A stretch of DNA of 60,695 nucleotides from NCBI GenBank assembly GCA_003223215.1, contig QHYH01000091.1, forward strand, positions 1-60,695, read 5' to 3'. Made by a program: the position numbers and the translations under genes. The notes below the pieces were generated by a model, which did not search any database, had not been told where the DNA came from, and worked only from the letters and a program-made list of their open reading frames with translations. This document shows, piece by piece, positions 52,533 to 60,695 of the stretch (its first letter is position 1; every line of letters starts with the position of its first letter). Source of the stretch: Acidobacteriota bacterium (GTDB lineage Bacteria > Acidobacteriota > Terriglobia > Acidiferrales > UBA7541).

Positions 52533-53411
52533 CTATCTTTTTTCAAGCTGCAAATCCGCGTAGGGGAACAGGAATTTCTTGGCCAATCCCAGCGCGTAAT
52601 CCTGGAACAATCCAATAAGCAGAATGGCGATTTGAATCGCAAATACGGCTTCTAACCGGAAGTGCTTGTTCTGATTCAGCAACAATGCACCGATACCGCC
52701 CTCCGACCGAGATATGCCTTCGACCATCGTGAGCATCATCCAGCCCATGGCCGCGTTCTGGCGCATGGCATCGAAAGCAGAGTCCGCTTTGCCCAGGACG
52801 ATCACTTCCCAAACGACGCGCCACTCTCCCATGCGCAGCGTGCGCGCTAGATCAAATTTCTCCTTCGGGATTTGCGCTACTACGTCGATCATGCTTGTCA
52901 CGAAGAAGACCGCCACTCCGAAGACCAATAGACTTACCTTCAGTCGGTGTCCACTGGAAAAAATGATGGTAAAGAAAAATGTAAGCCCCACCATGCCGAG
53001 GAAACGGCCCTTGGAGACAGCCAGTGCGATAGGCTGGAACACGGGAACGACTGTGAGATAAGCAAGGCCCAGCGAAATGAGCGTCGCCCAGGCCATGGCC
53101 TGCACATTGAGCAAGAAGCTGACGATGAGTTCCTGCCCGAGTCCCTCATGGGTCCAGAGATCAACGAAGGCCCGCCACACATCCATCGGTTTCGGCAGAA
53201 AAACGTAGGTCGAAGTAGCCCAAACAATCAGCAGCACGGCGACTTGAAAGACGATGATGAACCGGAACGCCGCCTTCGAAATCACGCGGTTGGGCGAAAA
53301 CGCGCCGAGAATTTCACGCGAAAAGGTACTTCGGCCAGCAGCTGTCGCGTGGCTTGCGGCTGGTGCTGCGCTTGTTCCCACCGTTCCGGCCGCTGGCTTC
53401 ATGGGATTCAC
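52533..53411 (-). CDS. ABC importer permease (SsuC/NrtB-like)
   Basis: A 292-residue permease with an Ala-rich cytoplasmic N-terminus and about six helices, for example FIIVFQVAVLLIVWATSTYV, WATLISLGLAYLTVVPVF and VSLLVFGVAVFFVTSMIDVVA. The EAA-type cytoplasmic loop (EVIVLGKADSAFDAMRQNAAMGW) and the following EGGIGALL fit the binding-protein-dependent importers for sulfonate, nitrate or taurine. It is preceded by the OmpA-fused binding protein gene (10-bp gap) and followed by the ATPase gene. Confidence 0.9.
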   Translation of the reverse strand: MNPMKPAAGTVGTSAAPAASHATAAGRSTFSREILGAFSPNRVISKAAFRFIIVFQVAVLLIVWATSTYVFLPKPMDVWRAFVDLWTHEGLGQELIVSFLLNVQAMAWATLISLGLAYLTVVPVFQPIALAVSKGRFLGMVGLTFFFTIIFSSGHRLKVSLLVFGVAVFFVTSMIDVVAQIPKEKFDLARTLRMGEWRVVWEVIVLGKADSAFDAMRQNAAMGWMMLTMVEGISRSEGGIGALLLNQNKHFRLEAVFAIQIAILLIGLFQDYALGLAKKFLFPYADLQLEKR

Positions 53412-53420
53412 TCCTGCTTT

Positions 53421-55268
53421 CTATTCCTTGCCCGACAGAATGATTTCTACGCGGCGGTTCTTGGCCCGGCCCTCGGCGGTCGCGTTGGATGCGACGGGCT
53501 TGGAGTCGCCGTATGCTTGGATTCTGAAACGATTGTCCGGGAAGTTTGCAGGAGCCTTCCGCTGCAGCCAGTCCCGTACCGCCTGAGCGCGCCGCATCGC
53601 CAAATCCATGTTACCGTCGTGCGTGCCCATGTTGTCGGTGTGTCCATTCAAAGTGACAAACAGTGCGCCGGCAATGGCCAAGTCGTCCTTGATCTCATAC
53701 ATCTTGCGTTCGCCTTCTGGGGTGAATGAAGCTTGGCCGGTTGCGAATTCAATGCTCCAGTCGCGTTTCGAAACGACCGTACCCGTATCTCCGCTAGGAC
53801 TAAAGCTGGCAACGTCTGCTTCCGCGCCGCTTTGCGAAAGCATCGAAGAGGCGCCCAAAACGTATGAGGTATCGAGAATCTCCTTTACGTCAGGAATCTT
53901 GTTGGCATCCTTGAACAATTCGGGGTATTGCTGAGTCGCGATATTTCCGAACACGGTGTAAGTGGAACGAAAATTGTTGTTTGCACCGGGCTGCAACCCG
54001 AACAGCAGCAAATTGTCATTCAAATTGTTCACGGCGGAGCCGCCAAGCTCTACCAGGTTGCCAGTCTTATCTTGTTCGCGCGTTCCCTGGTAATATTTCA
54101 GCCAATAGTCACCGGTTTGCTCGTTGTAGACTTTGGCGCTGATCGCCGCGGCGCGCTTGAGCGCTTCCGGGAAGGCTTTAAGCTGGTCGGCCGCTTCGAA
54201 GCTGGCCGCCAGCATTCCTTGCACTTCATTCCGATGGTCCTGGTTGAATTTCTTGATCCCAATAATGACGTCTGGCATCTGCGAGCGATATTGCTTCGAA
54301 GACACGATGGAGACGAGCCCGCCGCGTCCGTGGGCCACGTTGACGTCCCCTGGTGTCCAGGTGACGACGCCGTTCACACAGACGTTCTTGGATTCTCCAG
54401 TCAGCCGGCCGTCATGCACGATTTTGCGGTCTTCGCAAGTATTTGCGTTATAGATTTCCGCGGCCTTGATGTAGTCAGGCGCGTTGACCCAATTCAAAGC
54501 ATCGGGGTCGTAAGTTTTTTCGTCAGGATTATTCTTGATTTGGTTGTCTGCTGCCCACTTCATGGCGATATTCCAGTCGCCGTCGCGAAGGACCCCAGCT
54601 ACTAGGCCACCCTTGGCTGCCTGTGGGTCAGCTTTCCATTGCGGCGGCCCCATCAGCTTGTCCTCTCCGCGGGAATACCCTGTTGAGCCAATGACTTGCG
54701 CGATGTATTCGCCGGCGCCATTGTCAAGCTTCTTGAGCTGTGGATTGACCGCGGCGAAAAACTGCCCTGAGCCGTCGCCCATGATGAGGACGTAATTCGC
54801 GCCCGCGGAACACTGGCTTGAGCCGTCGTGGAGCTCTTTCGCACAGGCAATCAAGTCATTCTGCATTTGGCTGGTGTCGTCCTGGCGGATCAGCTTCAGG
54901 TTGACGTTATGTTTTTCCATCAGGCTGTTGCGCGTGGTCTCCGGACCGCCATTAGCGTAGATATAGTTCATCTGTGCGTTCCAGGCCCATATTTCGGTGC
55001 GAATCAGCGGCGCTTTCACGGAAGCCGAAGCCCCTTCCGGGAAGGACGCAGGCTCGACGTTGGCGACGACGGCTTCTTTCAAGTCCGGCAAAGAGGCTTT
55101 CGATGGAATGAGGGCCTTGGCGATGCCCGGCGCGGGAATCCAACCGCGGCTAACGGCCGTGCGGAATCCGAAGAACAGAACTGCCCCAATGAATAGGAGC
55201 AGAACAATCTTCGCTCCCGGTTTCAGGCGGTGTCCGGTTGGTGGTGTCGAGATTTTATTGTCAAACAT
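53421..55268 (-). CDS. Membrane-anchored substrate-binding protein fused to an OmpA domain
   Basis: A 615-residue fusion. Residues 20-40 form a membrane anchor (IVLLLFIGAVLFFGFRTAV). Residues 80-480 look like a periplasmic binding-protein module (IRTEIWAWNAQMNYIYANGG; GANYVLIMGDGSGQFFAA; TYDPDALNWVNAPDYIKAAEIY). Residues from about 500 to the end are an OmpA-like peptidoglycan-binding domain (WSIEFATGQASFTPEGERKMYEI, NGHTDN, MDLAMRRAQAVRDWLQRK, AKNRRVEIILSG). The binding protein would thus be held at the inner membrane and to the wall. Its genes for permease and ATPase follow directly. The ligand is unknown. Confidence 0.88.
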   Translation of the reverse strand: MFDNKISTPPTGHRLKPGAKIVLLLFIGAVLFFGFRTAVSRGWIPAPGIAKALIPSKASLPDLKEAVVANVEPASFPEGASASVKAPLIRTEIWAWNAQMNYIYANGGPETTRNSLMEKHNVNLKLIRQDDTSQMQNDLIACAKELHDGSSQCSAGANYVLIMGDGSGQFFAAVNPQLKKLDNGAGEYIAQVIGSTGYSRGEDKLMGPPQWKADPQAAKGGLVAGVLRDGDWNIAMKWAADNQIKNNPDEKTYDPDALNWVNAPDYIKAAEIYNANTCEDRKIVHDGRLTGESKNVCVNGVVTWTPGDVNVAHGRGGLVSIVSSKQYRSQMPDVIIGIKKFNQDHRNEVQGMLAASFEAADQLKAFPEALKRAAAISAKVYNEQTGDYWLKYYQGTREQDKTGNLVELGGSAVNNLNDNLLLFGLQPGANNNFRSTYTVFGNIATQQYPELFKDANKIPDVKEILDTSYVLGASSMLSQSGAEADVASFSPSGDTGTVVSKRDWSIEFATGQASFTPEGERKMYEIKDDLAIAGALFVTLNGHTDNMGTHDGNMDLAMRRAQAVRDWLQRKAPANFPDNRFRIQAYGDSKPVASNATAEGRAKNRRVEIILSGKE

Positions 55269-55292
55269 ATTGATCTTCCCTCCACTCGTTCA

Positions 55293-56312
55293 TTACTTGA
55301 TCAAATCGCTGTAATCGTCCTTCTTGTTGGCCGGCGCAGCCGAAGTTTGGTCCGGCACGGCTGCCACCGAAGCCGGCAGGAGTTTCTGCTGAAATTCCGT
55401 CAATTGCTTGACGGCCTCGTCGTTGATCGCCCCAGTTTCTAGGTCCATGTTGGTCATCAACTTGTTAGCAAGACGATTGAAATCTTCCATCTCACCCAGC
55501 ATTTGCCCAGCATCATCTGCTAGGTATTCCAGCGTTTGGTCGTAAATCTGGTTTGCGACCGGATCGCCGCGGAAAATCTTTTTGGCCGCCTGGAACACGG
55601 AGTAAGCCTTTTTCAGCGCCTTCCTCCGCATCTCTTCTTCGCTAACGCGGTTTTCCTTGTCGGTGACCTGGAACTCTGCCGTGGCCCTCCAGCGGATTAG
55701 CTGGTCATATAAAATCTTCAGTTTGTCCCGCAAATCGGTGAGCGACTTGTTGATGTTGATCAGGCTCGCGGCGTGACGCTGATTTGTGACCTTGGCGGAC
55801 ATGTACTGCTGTTGATCCAGAGAGGTCAGACCGCCAGCGGACATCTTCTTGTCGGCCTGATTGGCCAGGGCCATGCTGTGCTCGGCCTCTTTTTGGTTCG
55901 TGTCGATCTGGTTCTGGAGTGTGCGGATGGAACCGTTCAGGTTGCCGAGCTGTTCATCCATGATTGCGAGATTCTTTTTCATCTCCGCGATGTAGTTCTT
56001 CAGGATGCCGATAGGATCGAGTTCGATGAACAGGCCGGTCAAATACCGCATGACGCTCTGAAAGATGAGCTTCCCGAGCGTCAAAACACGCTTATCTGTG
56101 ACGATGAAAATCAGCAACAGAATCGCCCCGATTAGAATCGCAAGATGCAGCGTATCCGTCGCGGCCGCGATCAAGAACGGAAGGACCTGCACAAATCCAT
56201 ACGCTGCTGCGATTCCGCCGAGGACCAGCACAACTTTCCCGACGGTCCCTTCCGGCCGCTGCCAGAAATTCTTCAAACCCTGAATTACGGGGGAACCTGG
56301 TGTGGTTGCCAT
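55293..56312 (-). CDS. Membrane coiled-coil protein (PspA-like architecture)
   Basis: A 339-residue protein. The N-terminal third has two membrane helices (VGKVVLVLGGIAAAYGFVQVLPFLI; LHLAILIGAILLLIFIV). A long helical region follows (DPIGILKNYIAEMKKNLAIMDEQLGNLNGSIRTLQNQI; QYMSAKVTNQRHAASLININKSLTDLRDKLKILYDQL) and a charged tail. The opening PIGILKNYIAEMKKNLA recalls PspA/ESCRT-III-type proteins, but that is a structural inference. It lies 24 bp before the OmpA-fusion gene, second in the operon. Confidence 0.75.
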   Translation of the reverse strand: MATTPGSPVIQGLKNFWQRPEGTVGKVVLVLGGIAAAYGFVQVLPFLIAAATDTLHLAILIGAILLLIFIVTDKRVLTLGKLIFQSVMRYLTGLFIELDPIGILKNYIAEMKKNLAIMDEQLGNLNGSIRTLQNQIDTNQKEAEHSMALANQADKKMSAGGLTSLDQQQYMSAKVTNQRHAASLININKSLTDLRDKLKILYDQLIRWRATAEFQVTDKENRVSEEEMRRKALKKAYSVFQAAKKIFRGDPVANQIYDQTLEYLADDAGQMLGEMEDFNRLANKLMTNMDLETGAINDEAVKQLTEFQQKLLPASVAAVPDQTSAAPANKKDDYSDLIK

Positions 56313-56321
56313 GGCGTCTCC

Positions 56322-56948
56322 CTAACCCAAAATCGTTTCAAATTCCTTACGTTGTTGCTGAATCTCCGCGCGCCGCCGGTCCAGCGCAGCCGCAAAATTG
56401 TTCTTGGCTTCTTGCAATTTTGCGCGCGAGACCTCGGTCTGCGATTGGATGGACTTCGCCTGCTGTTGCAGATCGGCGATTTCCTTCTGTTTCTGCTGGA
56501 CCGCCTCGTTGATATCGCTGACTTGCGCAATTTTCGCGTCAACTTCAGTTCGTGAAACATCCTCCGTTTGTTTATTGAAAGTGTTCGCCGAGGTATTCAG
56601 AACATTCAACAAAGCGTCAAAGCCGTTCAAGATCGCATCTTTCGTCAAGCCGCCCTGCGACTGCGCCGTGGCAAGGGCCGCCTTGTACCTCAACGCCTTG
56701 TCACTAATGACCGAAGAGAGTGGCGCCGCAAAAGCTTCGATCTTGGCGAGTTCCGGAACGGCGGAGAAGTCGGTCTGCTTGGCTAGCCGCGCGTAAAATT
56801 GGTTGTCGCGCGTGCCCACGGGGACGTATACGGGAGCCGGATCGCGGGGCCGCGTCGCCGCGGGGCCAGGCGATGGCTTGGCAGACTGCTGCGCCGCCTG
56901 CGGCTCCTCTTCAAAAATCGCCTTCTTGATAAGGTCCATGAAGGGCAT
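56322..56948 (-). CDS. Soluble coiled-coil protein, first gene of ABC/OmpA operon
   Basis: A 208-residue protein. N-terminus MPFMDLIKKAIFEEEPQ, then a Pro/Ala-rich linker (KPSPGPAATRPRDPAPVYVPVG), a globular helical segment (FYARLAKQTDFSAVPELAKIEAFAAPLSSVISDKALRYKAAL) and a long coiled coil to the end (VSDINEAVQQKQKEIADLQQQAKSIQSQTEVSRAKLQEAKNNF). The family is not recognised. GCAAGGAAG upstream provides a ribosome site, and the gene is 10 bp before the membrane coiled-coil gene. Confidence 0.78.
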   Translation of the reverse strand: MPFMDLIKKAIFEEEPQAAQQSAKPSPGPAATRPRDPAPVYVPVGTRDNQFYARLAKQTDFSAVPELAKIEAFAAPLSSVISDKALRYKAALATAQSQGGLTKDAILNGFDALLNVLNTSANTFNKQTEDVSRTEVDAKIAQVSDINEAVQQKQKEIADLQQQAKSIQSQTEVSRAKLQEAKNNFAAALDRRRAEIQQQRKEFETILG

Positions 56949-57315
56949 ATGTCACTTCCTTGCTACTCCAGCTCTGCTCCGGAGGCAGGGAACACACAGC
57001 TTCGCTCTTCCGAGGCCCGGCCGGACTGGAGGTTTCGTGCCAAATCGGTCCACGAATCCGCACGCATTGTATCCTATAGATTAAGAGAACCCTTGCGTTG
57101 TACCTGGGATACGCGGCCATCGTAGACTGGGCCTGCTCGCCTTTCAACAAGGAATTTGCCAATGTAGCGCATTCAATAAACCGGCAATTTCACTTGCCTC
57201 GATGACCTATTAAACCGCCTACGGGAAAAGCATGCAATTCAGCTACAATGCACACTTTCACTGTTCAAAATGATGCCGTTCCTGAACTGACAAACTTTCG
57301 AACAAGGACTAACCT
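56949..57315. other. Divergent intergenic region
   Basis: 367 bp between the operon and the HTH gene. No gene seen. Promoters for both directions are expected here but no consensus pair was firmly placed. Confidence 0.4.
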
Positions 57316-57780
57316 GTGGCTGCAAAGACGCTACCCGTAGTATTGAGCCAGATTGTCGAAGCCAAAGCCGAATACGATACGCGGCTCCTGGCCCAGCAGC
57401 TCGGAACGAACTACCGCTCTCTGATGTATTGGCTTAGAGGTGATCGACCCATCCCTGGGGAGCTGCTGCCGCGGATTTGCGTCCTGCTGAGGAATTTCGA
57501 ACCTCTGGATGTTCTCGAATCACAGGCGGGAAGAGTGGCATTCAAGATTCCAGATCCGCAACAGACCTCGGAGAAAGAGTTCCTGGTTATTTCCAACCTC
57601 ATGAAAGATGTGGGTTCGGCACTGGAGAGCATTGCAACCACTTTAGCGGACGGGGTTGTTGAAGAAAATGAATTGAACGCGACGATCCCGAAGCTGGAAG
57701 CCGTAATCCAGGAATGCGCGTCGGTCAAATACCTGCTTGAGACTCTCTACAAAAACAGAAAACTGAAGATGAAAAAGTAG
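57316..57780 (+). CDS. HTH protein resembling phage CII/CP76-type regulators
   Basis: A 154-residue protein starting at GTG or GCT-adjacent 57316. The N-terminal half has a helix-turn-helix-like unit (DTRLLAQQLGTNYRSLMYWLRGDRPIPGELLPRICVLLRNF), similar to CP76-type phage regulators. The C-terminal half is helical (SNLMKDVGSALESIATTLADG; LNATIPKLEAVIQECASVKYLLETL) and may dimerise. It is transcribed divergently from the ABC/OmpA operon and could be its regulator. Confidence 0.7.
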   Translation: MAAKTLPVVLSQIVEAKAEYDTRLLAQQLGTNYRSLMYWLRGDRPIPGELLPRICVLLRNFEPLDVLESQAGRVAFKIPDPQQTSEKEFLVISNLMKDVGSALESIATTLADGVVEENELNATIPKLEAVIQECASVKYLLETLYKNRKLKMKK

Positions 57781-57938
57781 GGTTTGGATTTGAGGGCCAA
57801 TTCGACATTGTGATGCTTGATGCGTGCGAGCACTAGCGCGATCACGCACGACGCGGCCACGCCGAGCCAGAGATAAAACACGAAGTGCAACAACCGATGG
57901 GAAGGCACGACGCGCTGAGGCCGCTTCATTTCGGGCAC
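57747..57938 (-). CDS. Possible small single-helix membrane protein
   Basis: A 63-residue frame with a good hydrophobic helix (RLLHFVFYLWLGVAASCVIALVLARI) and a basic N-terminus. Its last codons overlap the end of the convergent HTH gene, and no ribosome site stands out. It may be genuine or chance. Confidence 0.3.
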   Translation of the reverse strand: MPEMKRPQRVVPSHRLLHFVFYLWLGVAASCVIALVLARIKHHNVELALKSKPYFFIFSFLFL

Positions 57939-58054
57939 GAATTGAACGTAACGGAAGTGCGAGCCCTTCTGCAGGGGTTTGGATTTAATTCACAACGCCC
58001 GTGTACCTGCGGTGTACCTCAATCGGTGAAATCTGCCCATTCTGGCGTTTCTGC

Positions 58055-58207
58055 AGCGGCTTGACGAGCTTTCTAAGCGCCGACCTGACAGTGCATCCCG
58101 CGGTCACGATTTTGTGTACAAGTTGTGTACAAGAAGGCGGGTTTGAAGGGCCTGAAAATGGACCTAAGCAACGCAGAATCAACAACAGACTCTTAAGCTA
58201 CAGGCCC
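58055..58207. repeat. Element arm with tRNA 5' remnant, copy 2
   Basis: About 153 bp matching 35351-35501, including the two TTGTGTACAAG units (58112-58133) and the terminal AGCTACAGGCCC. The flank beyond differs from copy 1 (GTCAGAAAAACC), so the target locus was different or has been rearranged. The 60-nt tRNA-like hairpin spans 58148-58207 on the minus strand. Confidence 0.8.
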
Positions 58208-58274
58208 GTCAGAAAAACCTTCTGCTATCTTAGCATGCCCCCTGCGATTTCTTCTAACCTCCGGCTTACTGCAC

Positions 58275-58580
58275 TTACTGCACAAATCCCACATTCGGCG
58301 TTGGCCCGCCCTCCGGCGCCTCTTTGATCGGTCCGAACTGCGCTTCATAACGGTTCAGATTCTCCCCCAGCGCTCGCCAGATGCGTTTGGCGTGTCCCGG
58401 ACTGACGATCGCGCTGCTCAGAAGCTTCCCTTGCGTGCCGTTCGGAAAAATATAGATAAAATTCAGTGTGAATTCTTCCAGGTTGTGGTGAATCATCACC
58501 AGGTTGCTGTATTGCCCCTGCAATTCCTTCTCATCTGCCTTGATTTGCACTTGTCCCTGCGCCGGCTGTTGTTGATCCAT
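58275..58580 (-). CDS. DUF3467 protein
   Basis: A 101-residue protein with the DUF3467 pattern: DEKELQGQYSNLVMIHHNLEEFTLNFIYIFP, then LLSSAIVSPGHAKRIWRALGENLNRYEAQFGPI. The family is widespread, small, mainly beta, and of unknown role. A standard ATG start with no near upstream partner; it is divergent from mntH. Confidence 0.9.
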   Translation of the reverse strand: MDQQQPAQGQVQIKADEKELQGQYSNLVMIHHNLEEFTLNFIYIFPNGTQGKLLSSAIVSPGHAKRIWRALGENLNRYEAQFGPIKEAPEGGPTPNVGFVQ

Positions 58581-58698
58581 CTCATTCGCTCCAGGAATGC
58601 TGCATCGAACTTACCATAAGCCCCGCGACCTCGCTCGGCTGCTTTCGATCCCGGCCCTTCCCCGGTTCTGTGCCCCCCAAAGAACAAGCAAGGTCCCA

Positions 58699-58727
58699 TT
58701 GACATGCACGCGTATTAAGTGTAGTTT
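58699..58727 (+). promoter_or_regulatory. mntH promoter
   Basis: TTGACA (58699-58704), 17 bp, TAGTTT (58722-58727), 33 bp before the ATG. TTTAG occurs three times between 58725 and 58758, and AGTTAACT is a palindrome near 58745; either could be a metal-regulator site. Confidence 0.6.
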
Positions 58728-58759
58728 AGTACTGTTATTTAGCATAGTTAACTTTAGCG

Positions 58760-60151
58760 ATGGAACCCACTGCTCCGCCACAACTCGAATCGGACTCCTC
58801 CCTCACCGCTGAATCCACCGCTGACTCCTTCCCCACAGTAAACCGGTCCCGGTTCGCGGCCATCCCTTCCCTGCCCGAAGCCCATCGCACGATTCCCGTC
58901 GCTTCCAGCGCGCACTGGCTCCGCAAGATTTTGGCCTTCGCGGGGCCTGGCTATCTGGTAGCCGTGGGCTACATGGACCCGGGCAACTGGGCTACCGACT
59001 TGGGCGGCGGCTCGAAATTCGGCTACACGCTTCTCAGCGTCATACTGATCAGCAATCTGATGGCGATGTTCCTGCAAGCTCTCTCGGCGAAACTTGGCAT
59101 CGCCACCGGACGGGACCTCGCGCAAGCTTGCCGCGAGCACTATTCGCGACGCACCTCTCTGATTCTTTGGGTGATTTGCGAATTGGCCATTGCCGCCTGC
59201 GATCTCGCCGAAGTTCTGGGCTCTGCCGTCGCCTTGAAGCTGCTCTTCGGCCTGCCCCTCCTGGCGGGCGTGCTCCTCACCGGACTCGACGTTCTCCTCG
59301 TTCTTGCCCTGCAAGGCCGCGGGTTCCGCCTCGTAGAGGCTTTCGTCGTTACGCTGATTGGCACCATCGCCGCGTGCTTCGCGTATGAGATCTTCTTCGC
59401 TCATCCACTTTGGCACGAAGCTGCTGTCGGGTTTCTCCCTCGCGCGGAAATACTTCGCAACCGCGAAATGCTCTACATCGCCATCGGCATCCTTGGCGCC
59501 ACGGTCATGCCGCACAATCTTTACCTTCATTCAAGTATTGTGCAGACCCGCTCTTTTGGTGTCTCCGCGCGAGACCGGCGCGAAGCCATGCGCTACGCTA
59601 TTTTTGACTCCACGGTGGCGCTCGGCTTTGCCCTTTTCATTAACGCTGCGATTCTCGTCCTTGGCGCCGCTGCATTTCACACGCGCGGCCTGAACAATGT
59701 CGCCGAAATCGCCGACGCCTACAAGCTCCTGACTCCCGTCCTGGGAGCGAGTTTCGCCAGCACGCTTTTTGCTTGCGCTTTGCTCGCCTCCGGCCAGAAC
59801 TCCACGCTCACCGGCACGCTCGCGGGTCAAATTGTTATGGAAGGCTTCCTCGACATTCGCCTCAAGCCTTGGCTGCGCCGCCTCATTACTCGCTCTATCG
59901 CGATTATTCCGGCAGCAGTGGTGATTGGCATTGCTGGCAATGACAAAGTCACTTCGCTGCTTATTCTCAGCCAGGTGATTCTGAGCTTTCAGTTGCCCTT
60001 CGCGGTGATCCCTCTTATCCAGTTCACGGCCGACCGCTCGAAAATGGGCGAGTTCGCCAACTCGCGCTTGGTTTCTATCATCGCCTGGATCGTCGCGGCC
60101 GCCATTCTCCTGTTCAACGCCGAACTCCTCTGGCTTATCTCCCGCGGCTAA
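58760..60151 (+). CDS. mntH: NRAMP-family divalent metal transporter
   Basis: A 463-residue protein with 11 or so membrane helices after a 50-residue polar N-terminus. The metal-binding motif of helix 1 is intact ([11 protein letters not shown]), as is helix 6 ([16 protein letters not shown]). Other family parts are [34 protein letters not shown] and [18 protein letters not shown]. It imports Mn2+ (possibly Fe2+) with protons across the inner membrane. A sigma-70 type promoter precedes it. Confidence 0.95.
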   Translation: MEPTAPPQLESDSSLTAESTADSFPTVNRSRFAAIPSLPEAHRTIPVASSAHWLRKILAFAGPGYLVAVGYMDPGNWATDLGGGSKFGYTLLSVILISNLMAMFLQALSAKLGIATGRDLAQACREHYSRRTSLILWVICELAIAACDLAEVLGSAVALKLLFGLPLLAGVLLTGLDVLLVLALQGRGFRLVEAFVVTLIGTIAACFAYEIFFAHPLWHEAAVGFLPRAEILRNREMLYIAIGILGATVMPHNLYLHSSIVQTRSFGVSARDRREAMRYAIFDSTVALGFALFINAAILVLGAAAFHTRGLNNVAEIADAYKLLTPVLGASFASTLFACALLASGQNSTLTGTLAGQIVMEGFLDIRLKPWLRRLITRSIAIIPAAVVIGIAGNDKVTSLLILSQVILSFQLPFAVIPLIQFTADRSKMGEFANSRLVSIIAWIVAAAILLFNAELLWLISRG

Positions 60152-60258
60152 CTCCTCTGGTGTGCCTGCCATTTCCTTTGTTGAAACCCGCTTTAGGTCG
60201 AAGCACAAAGCTGCCCTTCCGTCTCTAGCCTCGATATGCGAAGATTTTTTCTGTTCAC

Positions 60259-60695
60259 ATGTTCGCCAATCCGCCGCTCTCTCTCAAGCTGCGCAAAGTG
60301 TTCTTCGTCGCCCTCCTCGTTCTCATTTGCGCTATCCTCGTCTACTGGCTGACCCAGGAAAACAAACTCTGGGTCGTTCCCGAGGAATACAAAAGCCTAA
60401 AAAATCCCCTGCCTGCATCGCCATCTAACCTGAATGCTGCCCGGGAGATCTACTTCGACGAATGTGTGCAATGTCATGGGGAGCGGGGCCAAGGGGACGG
60501 CCCGCAGGCCAAATCGCACTACCCGCTTCCTGCCGATCTAACTGACCCTAAACTTCTTAGGAATGTGACCGACGGCGAAATCTTCTATCAAATCAGTCAG
60601 GGTCGCAGGCCGATGCCCTCGTTCAAGAATCGCCTGACGCAAGACCAGCGCTGGCAGCTCGTTCTCCTCGTGCGCTCCTTCTCGCAACCCGCCTC
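60259..60695 (+). CDS. c-type cytochrome, cut by window end
   Basis: Starts MFANPPLSLKLRKVFFVALLVL (membrane anchor) and continues to a heme c site CVQCHGERGQGDG near residue 70. Then RRPMPSFKN supplies the probable Met axial ligand. The open frame runs off the window after about 145 codons without a stop. A small periplasmic electron-transfer protein, possibly with further domains beyond the end. Confidence 0.85.
   Translation, partial: MFANPPLSLKLRKVFFVALLVLICAILVYWLTQENKLWVVPEEYKSLKNPLPASPSNLNAAREIYFDECVQCHGERGQGDGPQAKSHYPLPADLTDPKLLRNVTDGEIFYQISQGRRPMPSFKNRLTQDQRWQLVLLVRSFSQPA

Noticed and set aside
58754-59530. 258-codon minus-strand frame opposite mntH
   Set aside because: Shadow of the NRAMP gene; Glu/Arg-rich low-complexity composition and no family motif.
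1-60695. CRISPR array
   Set aside because: No regularly spaced repeat-spacer pattern seen; the phased short repeats near tRNA scars have only two or three units.

Overview
The window most likely comes from an Acidobacteriota chromosome. The markers are three large MacB/FtsX-type permeases of the acidobacterial duplicated-orphan-permease kind next to PadR regulators, two BlaI/M56 (BlaR1-like) pairs of which one carries a C-terminal TonB-like domain, and an SBBP-repeat secreted beta-propeller. Base composition is moderately GC-rich throughout. No species can be named from the sequence alone.

Left third (1-30.3 kb): a tandem graveyard of integrations at one tRNA gene. The only complete tRNA-Ile(GAU) gene lies on the minus strand at 30216-30292. 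To its left, six copies of about 45 bp of its 3' half (CCA end to anticodon loop), plus one shorter scar, occur in the same orientation at 1099, 2103, about 2954, 7734, 8100, 24760 and 28832. They divide the region into segments of about 1.0, 0.86, 4.8, 0.37, 16.7, 4.1 and 1.4 kb. Two segments carry a recombinase gene ending at the scar on their right: a large serine recombinase at 7734 and a decayed tyrosine integrase at 24760. Five of the seven carry a toxin-antitoxin module or half-module: a PIN toxin with Phd-like antitoxin, BrnTA, DUF433 plus PIN/HicB-like, FitA-like/VapC, and AbrB-type VapB/VapC. The 16.7-kb island also holds a replication-relaxation-like gene with its partner, a ribbon-helix-helix protein, an excisionase-like protein, a blaI-blaR1 pair and a padR-permease-permease operon. 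Fragments of YceI, ABC ATPase, Imm50-like and VWA-like genes are left among them.

Middle (30.3-36.1 kb): about 446 bp flanking the tRNA-Ile 5' end, including its promoter, is repeated at 35500-35946. There the tRNA is reduced to its first 13 nt and joined to element-arm sequence, giving a tRNA-like hairpin. Between the copies lie a WG-repeat protein with a chimeric end, two small membrane proteins, an ECF sigma fragment and a beta-lactamase-fold serine hydrolase.

Right half (36.2-60.7 kb): gene content looks more like ordinary chromosome. There is greB, then a blaI-blaR1-TPR-SBBP cluster, padR with a hypothetical gene and a frame-disrupted permease, and NHL-like, Sel1 and large secreted proteins, several of them frame-disrupted. 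A compact five-gene minus-strand operon (51.7-56.9 kb) combines an ABC importer with an OmpA-fused binding protein and two coiled-coil proteins. It is followed by an HTH regulator, a DUF3467 gene, mntH and a c-type cytochrome cut by the window end.

The two most unusual items are the tRNA-Ile accretion array with its retained toxin-antitoxin modules, and the ABC/OmpA/coiled-coil operon.
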